A stretch of DNA of 64,000 nucleotides from Typhlomys cinereus. Taxonomy: Eukaryota > Chordata > Mammalia > Rodentia > Platacanthomyidae. The DNA is taken from positions 6,053,021 to 6,117,020 of the forward strand of contig JALPQD010000027.1 in the NCBI GenBank assembly GCA_023101885.1. The letters are read 5' to 3'. The notes under the pieces were generated by a model, which was given only the letters and a program-made list of their open reading frames with translations, made no database searches and was not told the DNA's origin. Every line of letters begins with the position of its first letter. The first letter of the stretch is position 1. A program made the position numbers and the translations under genes. This document shows, in pieces, positions 1 through 11,233 of this stretch.

Positions 1-119
1 GCCCAGTGATGGGAGTCAGGTTGAACTGGGGCACCGTGGGTGGAAGGTGAGGGTTGAGTGAAAGGTGTGGAGGAGGATAGGCAAGTAAAACTACAGATGA
101 GACAAGCACAAGCTGGTCT

Positions 120-235
120 GGTCACTGGTCTCCTGATAGCACGAGCCACCATACCTGGCCTTTTATGTGGGTTCTAGGCGATCGGACGCAAGTCATCAGA
201 CTTGCTTCTTTACCAACTGAGCTGTCTCCCCAGCC
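120..235 (-). repeat. B2/B3-type SINE fragment
   Basis: Read on the minus strand this is the tRNA-like 5' part of a rodent SINE. The plus strand shows the typical ending: accaactgagctgtctcccc then agcc. It is truncated at its 3' end. Confidence 0.6.
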
Positions 236-824
236 CTCTGGCTCACTTTCCTTTTGGTGTTGCCAGAGAATGCCTTCTTAATTTGATTAACAGAAAAAGG
301 AACAGCTTTCCTGGCCTGTGGCCTGGGTTGATTCTCTAGAAGCTTCTCAGAGCACTATGAGGAACAGGTATTTTGGAAACATACCAGCTTTCTTTGTATC
401 CACACAATGAATTCTGCTGCTTCGAGAAAAGGCAATGTCAAGGCCAGAAGTTAGGCAAACGCTGGTTTGTGGAGATGCCATGAGTCTGCCTGGAGTCTGG
501 CCAGTGTTAACAGGACATTCACTTCCCTGCACATGTAGCTTTTCACAGAGAGATGTCACTGACAGGGTTATTTGTGATACTGCACAACAGGGGAGGTTGC
601 TTTCCTCCTGAAAGTAAATTAAATACACGTGTCTGAGGTAATGGTTTGAAGCACATGGCTTCTTGTGATTCATCTGAATGCCTCTTCTTCAGAACATTGG
701 TTTGTGTGTTGGATGGTGGCTTTGGTTACATGTACATGGGGTTTTCAACCCAGCATTCCACATGTGGTGATATTCTAGTCCAAAGTCAAGAGTAGACCCC
801 CTCTAAGATTCCCCCCATACTGTG

Positions 825-1560
825 GTTTGCATGTGTATATGTGCATGTTTCCATATGTGCAGGTGAACATGTGTGTGCAAGTGCATGTGTAGCATGTGGC
901 AGCTAGAAGACAACCTTGGATGCAATTTCTCAGGATTCATTCACTTTTTTTTGAGACAGGATCTTTCACTGGCATGGAATTCTTCAGGGGAATTGAGCTA
1001 GTTAGATGTATAGGTGTCAACTTGACATTGAAGGCTGAGCTCTGGGTACATCTAGGAAGAATCAGTAGTTACCATAAGCCCTGAGCAAGCCTGTAGATTG
1101 TCTGACTGATGTTCCAGCCCATGGTGGGTGAGATCATTCCCTGGGTAGGTGGGTAAGAGAGAGACGGTTCAGTGCTTTAGTACTGTTCTGCACACTTTGG
1201 TAGACTGGCAAGTGAGGTTTGCCTCTCTCTCAGCAATCCATGTAGATATAGTATGACTGGTTCCCTGGCTCTTGATGTTGGTGTGAGTTCTCCTGCCAAG
1301 ACAGATTATGAAGCTATGACAAGGAATGATAGGAATAAGACCCCTTGTTCTCTCTAAGGTGTTTGATCATGAGCTGATCAGCAACATGCAGCAAACTGCA
1401 TCAGGGGCTGTACTGATTGACAGCAAGCCCTAGGGTTCTCCTGTCTCCACCTTCCTAGGGCTGAGATTGCATTCCTGGTAGACTAAATTTCAGCTTTATG
1501 AGGTATGGATTGTGACCCCTTATAGAGCCATACGTACAGGCCTCTATCATTTCTACAAAG
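825..1560 (-). repeat. B3-type SINE split by a later insertion
   Basis: The first part (825-1000) has the TG-rich tail and a gagacaggatctttcactgg block. The second part (1416-1560) resumes with agcaagccctagggttctcc and a ctgtctccacctt block, as expected for the same SINE. The RMER-like element at 1001-1415 separates them. Confidence 0.6.
1001..1415 (+). repeat. RMER-like interspersed element
   Basis: The block order is shared with about 13 other elements in the window: ggtgtcaacttgac, then cccatggtgggtg, ctgccaagacagat, and a 3' end with ccccttgttctct and atcagcaac. Family assignment to rodent RMER1-type repeats is from memory and tentative; the within-window family is clear. Confidence 0.65.
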
Positions 1561-1992
1561 AGTTTTTTTTTTTTTAAATGTGGGATCTGGGATCCAAATT
1601 CAGATCCCTTTGCCTGCAAGACAAAGGCTTTAACCCATCTCTTTTGTCCCTGGGTTTGACTCTTGATCCTGGAAGCCCACATAGCGTAAGGAGAGAACTT
1701 ATGCAAACTTATGAAAAGAACAACTGATAAAAGTTGTCTTCTGACCTCTACTCATGCACCATGGCTTATATTCAGTGTCCTTCTCTTCCATATCTCTCAA
1801 ACAAATAAATAAAATATCAAAAAAATGGACGAGTGAGAGATCAGTGAGTCAGGTGACCTGAATTCAGTCTTGGAAGGCCACATGGTAGAAAGACAGAACG
1901 GACTTGTGAAAGTCGTCCTCTAGCCTCCATAGGTGTGTGGTGGCATGCATGTATCTCTTCCTCTCTTGTTCAAATAAATGAATAAGTAAAAT
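1560..1992 (+). repeat. SINE cluster
   Basis: A minus-strand tRNA-SINE fragment (about 1560-1660) is followed by two plus-strand B2-like copies. Each ends in an AT-rich tail with aaataaataaaat (1795-1815) or aaataaatgaataag (1970-1992). Both contain the block cttctgacctc/cctctagcctc followed by a CA-poor tail. Confidence 0.55.
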
Positions 1993-2324
1993 GTTAAGTA
2001 TTTAAAAAATAAAAATTGGTGTTTGAGTTGCTGACTTTAGTTTCATTAAAAATAGTAAATGAGCCTTAGATTAATAGAATTTCTAACAATTAAGCAATTC
2101 TGTGCTTAATTAAAGCCCAAGGTGATAATCACCACTTGTGCCTGAGGCCATCCTGGAGTCTGCTCAGAGTCTGTTACAGGTTGAGGGTCATCCCAAGTCC
2201 ACACACTGAACTCCTGACTCCAGCACCTCAGAAGGTAGCATTATTCGAAACAGGATTGCTGCAAATGTCATGACTTAAGAGGAGGTCCTCCTGAGGGAGG
2301 GAGAGGGCTTGGGTTTTGTTTCTG

Positions 2325-2790
2325 AGACTGAGTCACAATACTCTGACAGAGGGACTTAAGAGAGAAAGGATTTATGTTGACTCACAGTTCCAGAAGGAGA
2401 GAGTCCATCATGGCAGGGAACATATGGTGGCAGGAACATGGGGGGAAGAGGAGGAGGAGGATGAGGAAGAGGAGGAGGAGGAGGAAGAAAGAGAGGGGAG
2501 AGAGAGGGGAAAGAGGGGGATAGAGGAGGAAAGAGAGAAGGAGAGGGAGACAGACAGAGAGGGAGAAGGAGAGAGGGAAGGAGAGGGAGAGAGGGAGGGA
2601 GAGAGAGCACGCGGGACTGCAGGAAGTGAGGTAGTGTTATCAAACCTCAAGGCCCGCCCCCCAGTGACACACCTCCTCCAGCCAGGCTTCGTCTCCTAAA
2701 AGTTCCACAACCTTCCCAAACAGCACTCTCCTGCTGGAGGCCAAGTGTTCAGACACACGAGTCTGTCTGAGACCCCTAATCCAATGTGAG
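2325..2790 (-). repeat. RMER-like element with internal purine expansion
   Basis: The plus strand reads tgagtcacaatactctgac, ggatttatgttgactcacag and tccatcatggcagg, the reverse orientation of the family at 1001. A (GGA)n-rich purine tract (2439-2612) interrupts it. It continues with cacctcctccagccaggctt and ccacaaccttccc. Confidence 0.65.
2439..2612. repeat. (GGA/GAGA)n polypurine tract
   Basis: About 170 bases are nearly pure A+G on the plus strand, inside the RMER-like element. It creates the illusory Glu-rich and Ser/Pro-rich open frames in this region. Confidence 0.95.
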
Positions 2791-3362
2791 AATGTGAACA
2801 CATGTTCAGAGAGTGTGTGCATATGTGGGGGCACATACCTATTCATATGTGTGTTCACATGTAGGGGGGATAAGCCTGTTCATGTGTATACATATGTGGA
2901 CACACATATATATGTTCATATATGTGCAAATCATGTTTACATGTGTATATGTGGGCACATACCTGCTTATATGTGTGCACGCATTCACACACCTGTTCAT
3001 GTGCATGCCTGCTCATGTGTGTGCTGAAGGTGTCCATGTGCCACGATGTACATGTGGAGGTCAGAGGGCAACCTCAGGAGTCGGCCCTCATCTTCCACCT
3101 TGTCTGAGAGAGGGCCTCTTACTTGTTGCTCATACCAGGCTAGCCGGCCCGCAAGCTTCCAGTTTCTCCTGCTTCTGCCTCCCAGTTCACCATAGTTGTG
3201 ATTTCAGATGCATGCTGCTGCAGTCGGCTTCTGTAGGTTCTGGGGAAGGATTGCAGACCGTTGCCGTATCTATCTAGCACTTTTACGTGGGATCTGGAGA
3301 TCTGAACTCAGGCCTTTTTGTTTGCGAGTCAAAGACTTTAACCCCTGAGCCATTTCCTCATC
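2790..3362 (-). repeat. B3-type SINE with long TG/TA-rich tail
   Basis: The tail at 2790-3045 is a degenerate catatgtg/gtgtgcac repeat. The body starts at gtggaggtcagagggcaacc (3054) and runs to the tRNA-like end acccctgagccatttcctc at 3340-3358. It is therefore in minus orientation. Confidence 0.8.
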
Positions 3363-5227
3363 CCCTTCTAACGTATTTTTATCCAGATAATAATTGTATA
3401 GAGGTGCCTCTTAAAATAGGGAAGCAGATTTGAATGCCTTCAGCAGGGAGAATTTCCCCATAGGTCAAGAAAACTTTTCCAGCAAGTAGATTCTCCTCTA
3501 CTTCTTAGAGGAACAGGGTGTTGGTCCCCACAACTGGTTCCTCTGCCTCTGCTCCCCTCCCCCAGACATCACTACCAGTCTTCTCTTTCAGCCACCTGGA
3601 CTTCAAGCTGCTGACAAGGGACACTTGTATTTGTGCTTGATGTCGTCTAACTTTCTTTTAGCATCCTGAGAAGGTCAATCGAGTCTCATTCGTAGTATGC
3701 AAATCATTGCTACCATATGATGGTACCCAGGGTAATCACTGGCTTAGCTCAGGGAGTTCTGACTCAGTTTTGCACATCTTTGACATGCTTTTGCAACACT
3801 TTGCTAAACTTCCCCATTTCCCCCTCCCCCACTCTCTCTCCTTCTTCCTCTCTCTGAACACAATGTTGTTATCTACAGAGTTCATTCTTGGGAACTTCCC
3901 CGAGTTACCTCCCCTCCACAGAAATGAAATCGCCAAAATATCTCAGAATGTTTTAAGGAAGTTTATGATTTTTTTTTCTCCCACATTTTATTTTTGTTCC
4001 TAGTCATACCAGGTCAATAGGTAGGAAGTTTATGATGTTGTGTTGAGATCACCTGTGCCACGTGCAGGTATGTGTGGTCTATGAGCTGCAGGCTGGATAT
4101 GTCTGCTTCCTTCTGTCCCTAGGCTCTTCCCAGCTGTTGACGTCTTTGCTAGGCTGTCTCCTGCCTCTCTTCCTCTACCTCTAACACTCTTTCCCTTTTT
4201 TCCTCCTCTCTTTCTGGTTCCCTCTCTTTCCCCCTCTTTTCTTCATTCTCCCTTTCCCTCCCTTTCTGCTCACACTTGTGATGACACTAAGCTTCATGAG
4301 AGCAGCAGGAAGGACAGTCTTCTGTGGTCCGAAGCCCTGTTGGACTGACAATCTGTTTGATGGAAAGATCTGATTGAATGACCAGTTCTTTAAAATGGAT
4401 GCTCAGTAGCCCGCCCGACAGAGAGAAACAGGAACTAGGGTAGCCTTCCCGTCTGTTCAGTGGTTTTAAGTATCGCTGTGTCTTTCAGTGTTCATTGGCT
4501 AAGATGGTATGGTGCCCACAAAGGGTGCACACGTGTGGGCCTGGGGTAGGGGAACGGAAGGCAGGCTAGCTCCCTTCCCGCTCAAAGAATACGATGTCCT
4601 CAGCTTTTGCAGGAGGCGGTTGCCGATGAGGGGGGCAGGATGGGCAACGTGGGGAGTCGAGGTGGTTGCTCTTACATGTGGGTATGTTTGGAAGGCACTG
4701 GACTCTGTTCTGGGATGAATCCACATGCTGACATTTGGTTTCTCACATCACAGTATAGCAGGGAATTTCAGATCGGTTCTAGAACAGACAGGCATGAGCC
4801 TCCCCAGCTGGGAAGCCCTTTGCAGGGAGTCGTCTGGGAAGGAGGTGTGAAGTGGCTCCGTAGTGTGTGTCTTCTGGTTAATTAAAAAATATTAATTTTT
4901 TTAAGAAGAAGGAGACTCGAGTTTTGTTTCTGTTCTTGTTCCAATAGTCACATCTCAATTAGAAGTTTGACTTTAAAAATTAAAGAAAAATACAAAGACA
5001 GGGGAGATCTGGGTCAGCCGTACAGGGTGGGTTTCTAGCTCCTTTGTTTCCGCTCTGTCTGACTCTGAGTTCTGCATCATCTTCCAGCCCAATTCCCCAG
5101 AGCCTGGGACTGAGCCTGGAAACTGGATGGCGTCTCTGTCCTGGATGGGGCCATAGCTGAGCTGGGCTGATCCTCTGCCTCACTTTGCTCCCACCCACTT
5201 TTCAGAACCAAGAATCAAACTCAGGGC

Positions 5228-5744
5228 TTTCCTCCCTCCCTCCTTTCCTCCCTCCTCCTCCTCCCTCCCTCCTTTCCTCCCTCCCTCCTTTTTCCCTCCC
5301 TCCCTCCTTTACTCCTTCTCTCCTTTCCTCTCTCCCTCCTATTCCTCCTCCCTCTTTTCTTTCCTCCCTCCTCTTTTTCTTTCCTCCTCCTTTACTCCTC
5401 TACCCTCCTTTCTCTTTCTTTCCTCCTCCTTTCCTCATCCTCCTCCCTCCTCTTTCCTCCTCCTTCCCTCCTTTCCTCCCTCCCTCGTCCTCCCTCCGCC
5501 CTCCTCTTTTCCTTCCTCTTCCCTCCTTTCCTCCTCTCCTTCCTTTCCTCCTTCCCTCCTTCTCTCCTCCTTCTTTTCCTCCCTCCCTCCCTCCCTCCTC
5601 TTTCCTCTTTCTCATTCTCTCTCCCTCTCTTCTTTTCCCCTCCCTCCCTCCCTCCCTCCCTCCCTCCCTCCCTGGCCTAGTCCTTCCTTCTTCCTTCCTT
5701 CCTTCCTTCCTTCTTCCTTCCTTCCTTCCTTTCTCTTTTTCTCC

Positions 5745-5786
<42 letters not shown>

Positions 5787-5816
5787 CTTTCCTTCTCTCC
5801 CTCCCCTCTTCCTTCT
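5228..5816. repeat. 590-bp polypyrimidine tract
   Basis: The tract is composed of interrupted CCTCC, TTCC, CTCC and TCTC motifs, with pure (CCCT)n near 5640-5671 and (CT)n near 5754-5780. Hardly any purine is present on the plus strand. A SINE-like remnant (gaatcaaactcagggcttt) abuts the left edge. Long open frames on both strands here are artefacts. Confidence 0.97.
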
Positions 5817-6449
5817 TTTGGAGGAAAGAAAATCGAGTAATGGAGGTTTGCAGTTCCGTGGGAGGGAACGTTGGGGTAGAGAGAACAAAGTAAGTTAGGT
5901 TCTGGGAATAGTGCAGTCTCTCTCACCTTCCTTTCTAGAATTCCGTCAGGCTGTACTTGGCCAATCTGTCTGGGAACTGTTGTCCTACGTGCACACACAT
6001 GGCTGCCCACTGCCGCCCACCCGCTCCTCATCCAATTAGTCTGTGACATCTTACATGGTCAGCGTTAGATTGTGAGACAGGGGAGGAAAGCATAATCACA
6101 GCTGCTCACTTGCATCATTTGGTTCTCCACGGTGATTTCCACATTTACTGCGCCGCTGGGATGCCTTGTCTCACGCCTCCTGCAATTTGTTATTGAATTA
6201 CTCTCATCTGAATGACCGTGCACAGGTCACGGATAGGAAATCTAACTGCCAGGGCCAGGCTTCAGCATCTTGCAGGCTGGGGATATCACAGCGCCGGCAG
6301 GAAGATCACGCCTTCTGTTTCCGGTCCTAGAAGGGCTGGGGTGGAGGCATTCACATAAGTTAAAAAGTTGCTTTCTTCCTACATGGGATATCTGTCTGTC
6401 TGGGTTATTCTCTCGACTTTGGGGAGAATGATTCTTTTCATTTTCGCTT

Positions 6450-6540
6450 TGTTGTAAGATAGCGTCTCATGTAGCCCAGGCTGGCCTCTATAGCTGAGGA
6501 TGTCTTTGAACCTCTGTGCCTGATCTAACTCCTTTAAGAT
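6450..6540 (-). repeat. B1 SINE fragment
   Basis: The plus strand shows the B1 complement: gtctcatgtagcccaggctg and gctgaggatgtctttgaacc. It is truncated. Confidence 0.65.
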
Positions 6541-6544
6541 TTAC

Positions 6545-6985
6545 ACCTGTGTTGCAGTTACTTTGTATTGCTGCTGATAAGTTCATGACCACATGGCTGT
6601 GAAGAAGGGAACAGGAATTTTATTTTGGCTTATGTTTCTCGGTTACAGTTCCTTGTTCAGCTGGGCAGGAGAGCTCACACCAACACCAGGAGTCGAGGGA
6701 ACCGACCACACCAAATCCACAGGACCACTGAGAGAGGAACAATCCTCACTTGCCAGACCAGCATGTCTGTCCAATCATACAGAAGAATGCCGACTTCCTT
6801 AGCCAGTTCCCTCCATCTTATTCACCTGACCAGGGTTTAATTCTATCTCCGTGGGCTGGGTCCTCCGCATCAATCAGTCAATTTCCTGCAGACTTGCCCA
6901 GGGTTCAATTCAATTATCCATTCTTCACAGCTGGGCCCAGAGCTCAAGCCTTCAATCGCAAAGTTGACACCTGTCTCTTGCTATG
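6545..6985 (-). repeat. RMER-like element
   Basis: It shows the family blocks in reverse order: actttgtattgctgctgata, then ttttattttggctta, agttcacacc-like spacing, ccaattt-like blocks, and a final gttgacacctg at 6962-6972, the complement of the family's tgtcaac terminus. Confidence 0.65.
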
Positions 6986-7096
6986 ACCACCTGTAATCCC
7001 AACACTCAGGAAGCTCAAGTAAGAGGGCTATCCTAAGTCCTAGGCCAGCCCGGAGTAGAGTAAGACCCTATCCCAACAAAATTTAAAAAAAAAAGG
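6985..7096 (+). repeat. B1 SINE
   Basis: Plus-strand B1 blocks: cctgtaatcccaacactcag, aggccagcccggagtagagt, agaccctatcccaac. It has a short A-rich end. It lies directly after the RMER-like element. Confidence 0.65.
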
Positions 7097-7149
7097 CCAG
7101 GGCTGTAGTTGAAATGTCTTAGTTTAATGATAGCTGGACTTACAAAATT

Positions 7150-7495
7150 CTTTGTACAGTCATTATGTGTGTGCATATGTATGTATGTGTGCAAGCACAG
7201 GTACACATGTACCATAGTGCATGTGTGGAGGTCAGAGGACAAGCTCAGGTGTCAGCTCTCTTCGTCCACCTTGTTTGAGATAGGGTCTCTTGGTTGGCAG
7301 CCACGTGCATGCCAGGCTAGCTGACCTGAGAACTTCTGGAGACGCCCCTGTCTCTACCTCCATCTTACCTTGGGAGTGTGGGATCACGGACACACATGGC
7401 CATGTTTGTTTATCGTGGGTTCTGGGGATTCAAACTCGAGTCCTTATGCTTGAAAGGCAAGCGTTTTTACCCATTCAGCCATCTCCCCAGCCTGT
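7150..7495 (-). repeat. B3-type SINE
   Basis: A TG-rich tail leads to catgtgtggaggtcagagga (7219), gtttgagatagggtctcttgg, and the tRNA-like end cattcagccatctccccagc at 7474-7493. It is nearly full length and in minus orientation. Confidence 0.85.
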
Positions 7496-8194
7496 GGGTT
7501 TCACAAAGAGGTCTGTCTCCCTTTCCATCCTGAGACAGCATTGGCTGTGGGGTCCTGTGTATGAGGGTCCAACTCTGCCCTGTCTGGCCATGAAAATACA
7601 GGAAAGGCATGACCTCATCGGCCTCAAAGTACTCAGCTTAGTCAGCAGGAGACTCAGGAAGGACCAGGTGACCATGTGTCCTTGCAAGCTCCTCTTTGTA
7701 TGGGAGACCTATGCCCCTAAAATGAAAACCTTGGCCATAGAGACCTCTCCTGTCCTGAGGGTCAAGCGTCTGCTGGGCCACTCCCTCAGGGTGGGGATGT
7801 GCTGGGGACCTGTTTGATGCCAGAGCCTGTTTTGGAAAGTCAAACTAAGGCCGTGTGAGATAAAGCCTTGCAAAGCGCGGGCACAGCTCTCGTCCAGCGT
7901 GGCCACTGTTGGACCTTGTTGATTTGCCTTCCTGACTTAGGGTTCAGGGAGGAGCGGAACAGTTGAGACCTTCCTGAGGACTCAGATCACTTTGTGGAAT
8001 TTCACAGGCAGGTCACAACCCAATTTTTAGCATCTTCCTCCCTAAAATCTCCCAAAGTGTTCAGAATCCTCACATTCCCTCCAAGCCCTGGGTGCCACTC
8101 CCTAGCTGACTGCCAATCTGCCCTTTCTTGGGGGCTTGTTCTTGGTCACTGTCTACGGTCTGCCACCCCAAAAACTCTCTGCTTGGGGGGGGTG

Positions 8195-8475
8195 GTGTGG
8201 TGATGGCTCAGTCAGTGGGACAATCCCAAGAAACCGCAGGGAGAAGTCAGCTGTGGAGGTGCTCACTGTAGTCCTGTTGCTGGGGACCAGGAGACAGGCA
8301 GAACCCCGCAATCAATGGCCAGTCGGTCTAGCTTGCTTGGTAAACTCCAGCTTCGTTGAGAGACGCCGTCTCAAGAAAACACGGTGGACAGTGTCCTGAG
8401 AAATGATGCCCGGACCTCCACATGCATGTACATACAAGTGCGTGTACTCACACAGGAACACAGACCTGTACACAC
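8195..8475 (+). repeat. B3-type SINE
   Basis: The tRNA-like head tgatggctcagtcagtggga lies at 8201-8220. It is followed by a tggggaccaggagacaggca block, gccgtctcaagaaaacacgg and a CA/TA-rich tail. It is diverged. Confidence 0.6.
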
Positions 8476-8764
8476 AAAGCACAAAGTGCTGGGTGGTGGC
8501 CAAGAGGTGGAACACACATCACATGGCCTGTGAGGTCTGTTCAGGTCAGTTCTGCTCTGTGGGCGCCATTCCAAGTTCTCCCCAAGGTTTTACTCCGTGA
8601 GCTCTTGTAGGAGAGGTACAGCTGTAACGCATGACCCCCAGGGTGGAGCCAAGAAACACTCAAGGATTTGCGGGATGAAAGGACACAAGCCTTGTGACAG
8701 CAAAACAATCAGACTGAAATATAAAACTGGGGGGATCCAAAGTCCCTAGTTGATGGAGCTCTTT

Positions 8765-8965
8765 CATTTATTCGGTTTGGGGACCCAGAGCTCACTGGAC
8801 AGCTGAGGTTGACCTTGAACTTCTGGCCTCCTGTTTCTACCTCTGAGTGCTAGAGTTGCGGGCTTGCACCACAACTCTTGGCTTACGTGGTGCTGGGGGT
8901 GGAACTCAAGGCTCTGAGCATGCCTGGCACGTGCTCTACCTCCTGAGCTATGTCCCCAGCTCTGA
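8765..8965 (-). repeat. B4 SINE
   Basis: B1 complement (gctgaggttgaccttgaact, cttctggcctcctgtttcta) is followed by ID complement (gagcatgcctggcacgtgct, ctgagctatgtccccagctc). This is the B1+ID order expected of B4 in reverse. Confidence 0.75.
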
Positions 8966-8995
8966 ACTATGCTGCAAATTGAATTTTCCTATTTA

Positions 8996-9260
8996 TCTCT
9001 TTCTCTCTTTCTCTCTCTCTCTCTCTCTGTCATCTATCTACTATAGGCCCTCTCTTTATCGTTTATTATTTATCATCCATTATTTTCTATCATCTGCCTA
9101 TCTCCCATCTATATCATCATCTATCATATACCTTCCTACCTATTATCTACCTATCTTTCTATATTTCTATCTTTCTATCTACCAATCATCTATTGTTTAT
9201 TTATCAGCTACTTATCTATAATCTACCTACTTACCTACTATATCTATCTTACGATGTGAT
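8996..9260. repeat. (TC)n and (TCTA/CTAT)n degenerate microsatellite
   Basis: A (TC)n run at 9001-9029 is followed by about 230 bases of imperfect tetranucleotides such as tatc, ctac and ttat. No gene signal is present. Confidence 0.9.
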
Positions 9261-9327
9261 GACTCATTCACTGTCTGTCTCTGTATTCAGTAATGCCACA
9301 GCACAGGCTCCGGGTACCACATCTGTC

Positions 9328-9357
9328 TATTTATTTATTTATTCATTCATTCATTCA

Positions 9358-9402
<45 letters not shown>
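9328..9402. repeat. (TTTA)n(TTCA)n(TG)21 microsatellite
   Basis: Short tetranucleotide runs at 9328-9358 lead into an uninterrupted TG array at 9361-9402. Confidence 0.97.
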
Positions 9403-9899
9403 TCCCGAGAAAAACGACTCTGTTTCCACCATCCATGTCAACAGTTCCCTGGTTTTCTTAGGAGTGAGATGGGGTGTGAAAAGATCCTTGATGTTTGCCC
9501 AGAGTCTGGGCATCTCTGGGTACACTGTAACTGCCTACCAAGTGCTCTGCAGCGCTTTCTGGTCAATCATGTATATTTAACAAGGGATATGTATAAATAG
9601 CCCCTAAATGTCATATAAAATCTTTATTAGTTCTCTTTTCTGGGGAAGATTGGCTCTTTGCTTGTAGAGTTCATGAAGGGAAATTCATTGCAGGTCATTA
9701 ACCACTTACCGGTCTCTAATAAGCATACAGTCTTCTGAGCTTTGACGCATTGTCTGGGGGAAGGGAACATGACCAAGAGTCACGAGTCAAGAGCAGGAGG
9801 ATTCCAGATTTGGGTTCTGGGTGTGTTCATGACAGAGACTTGGTTGAATGTCTTCCTTCCCTGGGCCTCATTTTTTAGGCCTGTTAGTTAGAGAGGTTA

Positions 9900-10232
9900 G
9901 ACTAGAGGCTGGTTAAAGTGCTTGTGTGTAAACATGAGGACCTGAGTTCAATCCCTGGCACCTACGTGAAAAGACTGGGCTTGGTGGCATGTGTTCCTAT
10001 AATCCTTCCACAGAGGAGGAAGAGACAGGAAGATTCCTGGAGCTCAATAGCCATAAACCTAGTCAAATCAGTGGGCTCCAGACCAAGCAAGAGCCCTTGT
10101 CTCAAAAACAGAAGTGTATAGTATTCCCAGGGACCAAACCCATTGTTGACTTCTGTGCACACATATGCATGATCATCTGTACATATGTGTATGCACCCCC
10201 CACACCTACACACACACACACACGCACACAAA
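9900..10232 (+). repeat. tRNA-derived SINE with (CA)n tail
   Basis: The tRNA-like head is aggctggttaaagtgcttgt, with a B-box-like gagttcaatccctggcacc. A ccttgtctcaaaaacagaag block follows, and a CA tail lies at 10208-10230. Confidence 0.65.
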
Positions 10233-10550
10233 GGAGTTCAGACTAGAACTAGACAACATCTCTAAGGATTCTTCCAGCTTTAAATGAAAATGTACAGTTT
10301 TAATTAAAGTGATAATGAATTGGGTATTTTCAGATGTAATTAGAGTTGGAGAGGGCACTTCTAAGATGAGGGATAGAGAAAGAATATTAAAAATTACATT
10401 ATTCCATCAGCAAAACCTTCAAGCACTGGGTATAATTAATGTTGCTATGGAAAACCTGGGCACTGAGGACAGAGGTGTTTTCTCACATTTTCTCTTAAGG
10501 TCTTTAGCTGAGGTAGGCCACCTCTCTGGAAGCCAAGAGCAGCAGATGAA

Positions 10551-10658
10551 GCTGGGGTGACTGAGCAGCCGAGGCTGGGGGTGACTGAGCAGCTGAGGCT
10601 GGGGTGACTGAGCAGCCGGGGCTGGGGGTGACTGAGCAGCTGAGGCTGGGGGTGACTG
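10551..10658. repeat. 23/24-bp minisatellite with a 47-bp higher-order unit
   Basis: Four units begin gctggggtgactgagcag or gctgggggtgactgagcag and end alternately ccgag/ccggg (23 bp) or ctgag (24 bp). A partial fifth follows. Units run 10551-10573, 10574-10597, 10598-10620 and 10621-10644. Confidence 0.95.
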
Positions 10659-10787
10659 TGAATCTGGAAACCTGGGTATGGGATCTTTCCATGCTGTGTG
10701 ATTTGAGGCGAGCTCTGGATTCCCATCTTGGTAACTTGTGAAATTAACAGAGGAGACTCGGCTTTGCCCAGAATCCACTTGTCTTCA

Positions 10788-11005
10788 CCCCATCAGTGCT
10801 GGTGTCGTAGACACGTGCCATCATGTCTGGCTTTTAGTGAGTGCTGGTGATTTGAACTCAGGTCCTCATGATTTCTCAGCAAGTACTTTACCCACTGAAC
10901 ATTTCCATAGCCAGATGACAGCTTTTGAAAATCAGTATGGGTATTGAGCAGAGGTCTCCAGGTTTGTGTGTAGGCATCTTACCCACTGAACCATCTCACA
11001 GCCAC
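10788..11005 (-). repeat. two B3/B2-type SINE fragments
   Basis: The first (10788-10915) has gccatcatgtctggctttta, gaactcaggtcctcatg and tttacccactgaacatttcc. A second, shorter tRNA-like end (10938-11003) repeats atcttacccactgaaccatc. Both are in minus orientation. Confidence 0.6.
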
Positions 11006-11233
11006 CCCCCCTCCCCAGTTTTTTATTCCTTGAGTGGTAGTGCTAATGATCTTCTAGTCACTTTGATTCTACTTAAGTGAGTATTTATTCAGCACTATTT
11101 CTTTATGTCCAGTCTATAAAGCCTGACTCAGTGTTCACCTCATCCTCAGGATCCATTCAGTTCTTTAAAACACGTTCAAAAATTTTTTACAGTAAACAGG
11201 TTCGGTGTACACTATGGTGTCAGCAGAGCACAG

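Noticed and set aside
5185..5898. 237-codon Ser/Pro/Leu/Phe frame and its minus-strand Arg/Lys/Gly/Glu counterpart
   Set aside because: Both are translations of the polypyrimidine tract. Open frames are expected in stop-poor CCTCC/TTCC sequence.
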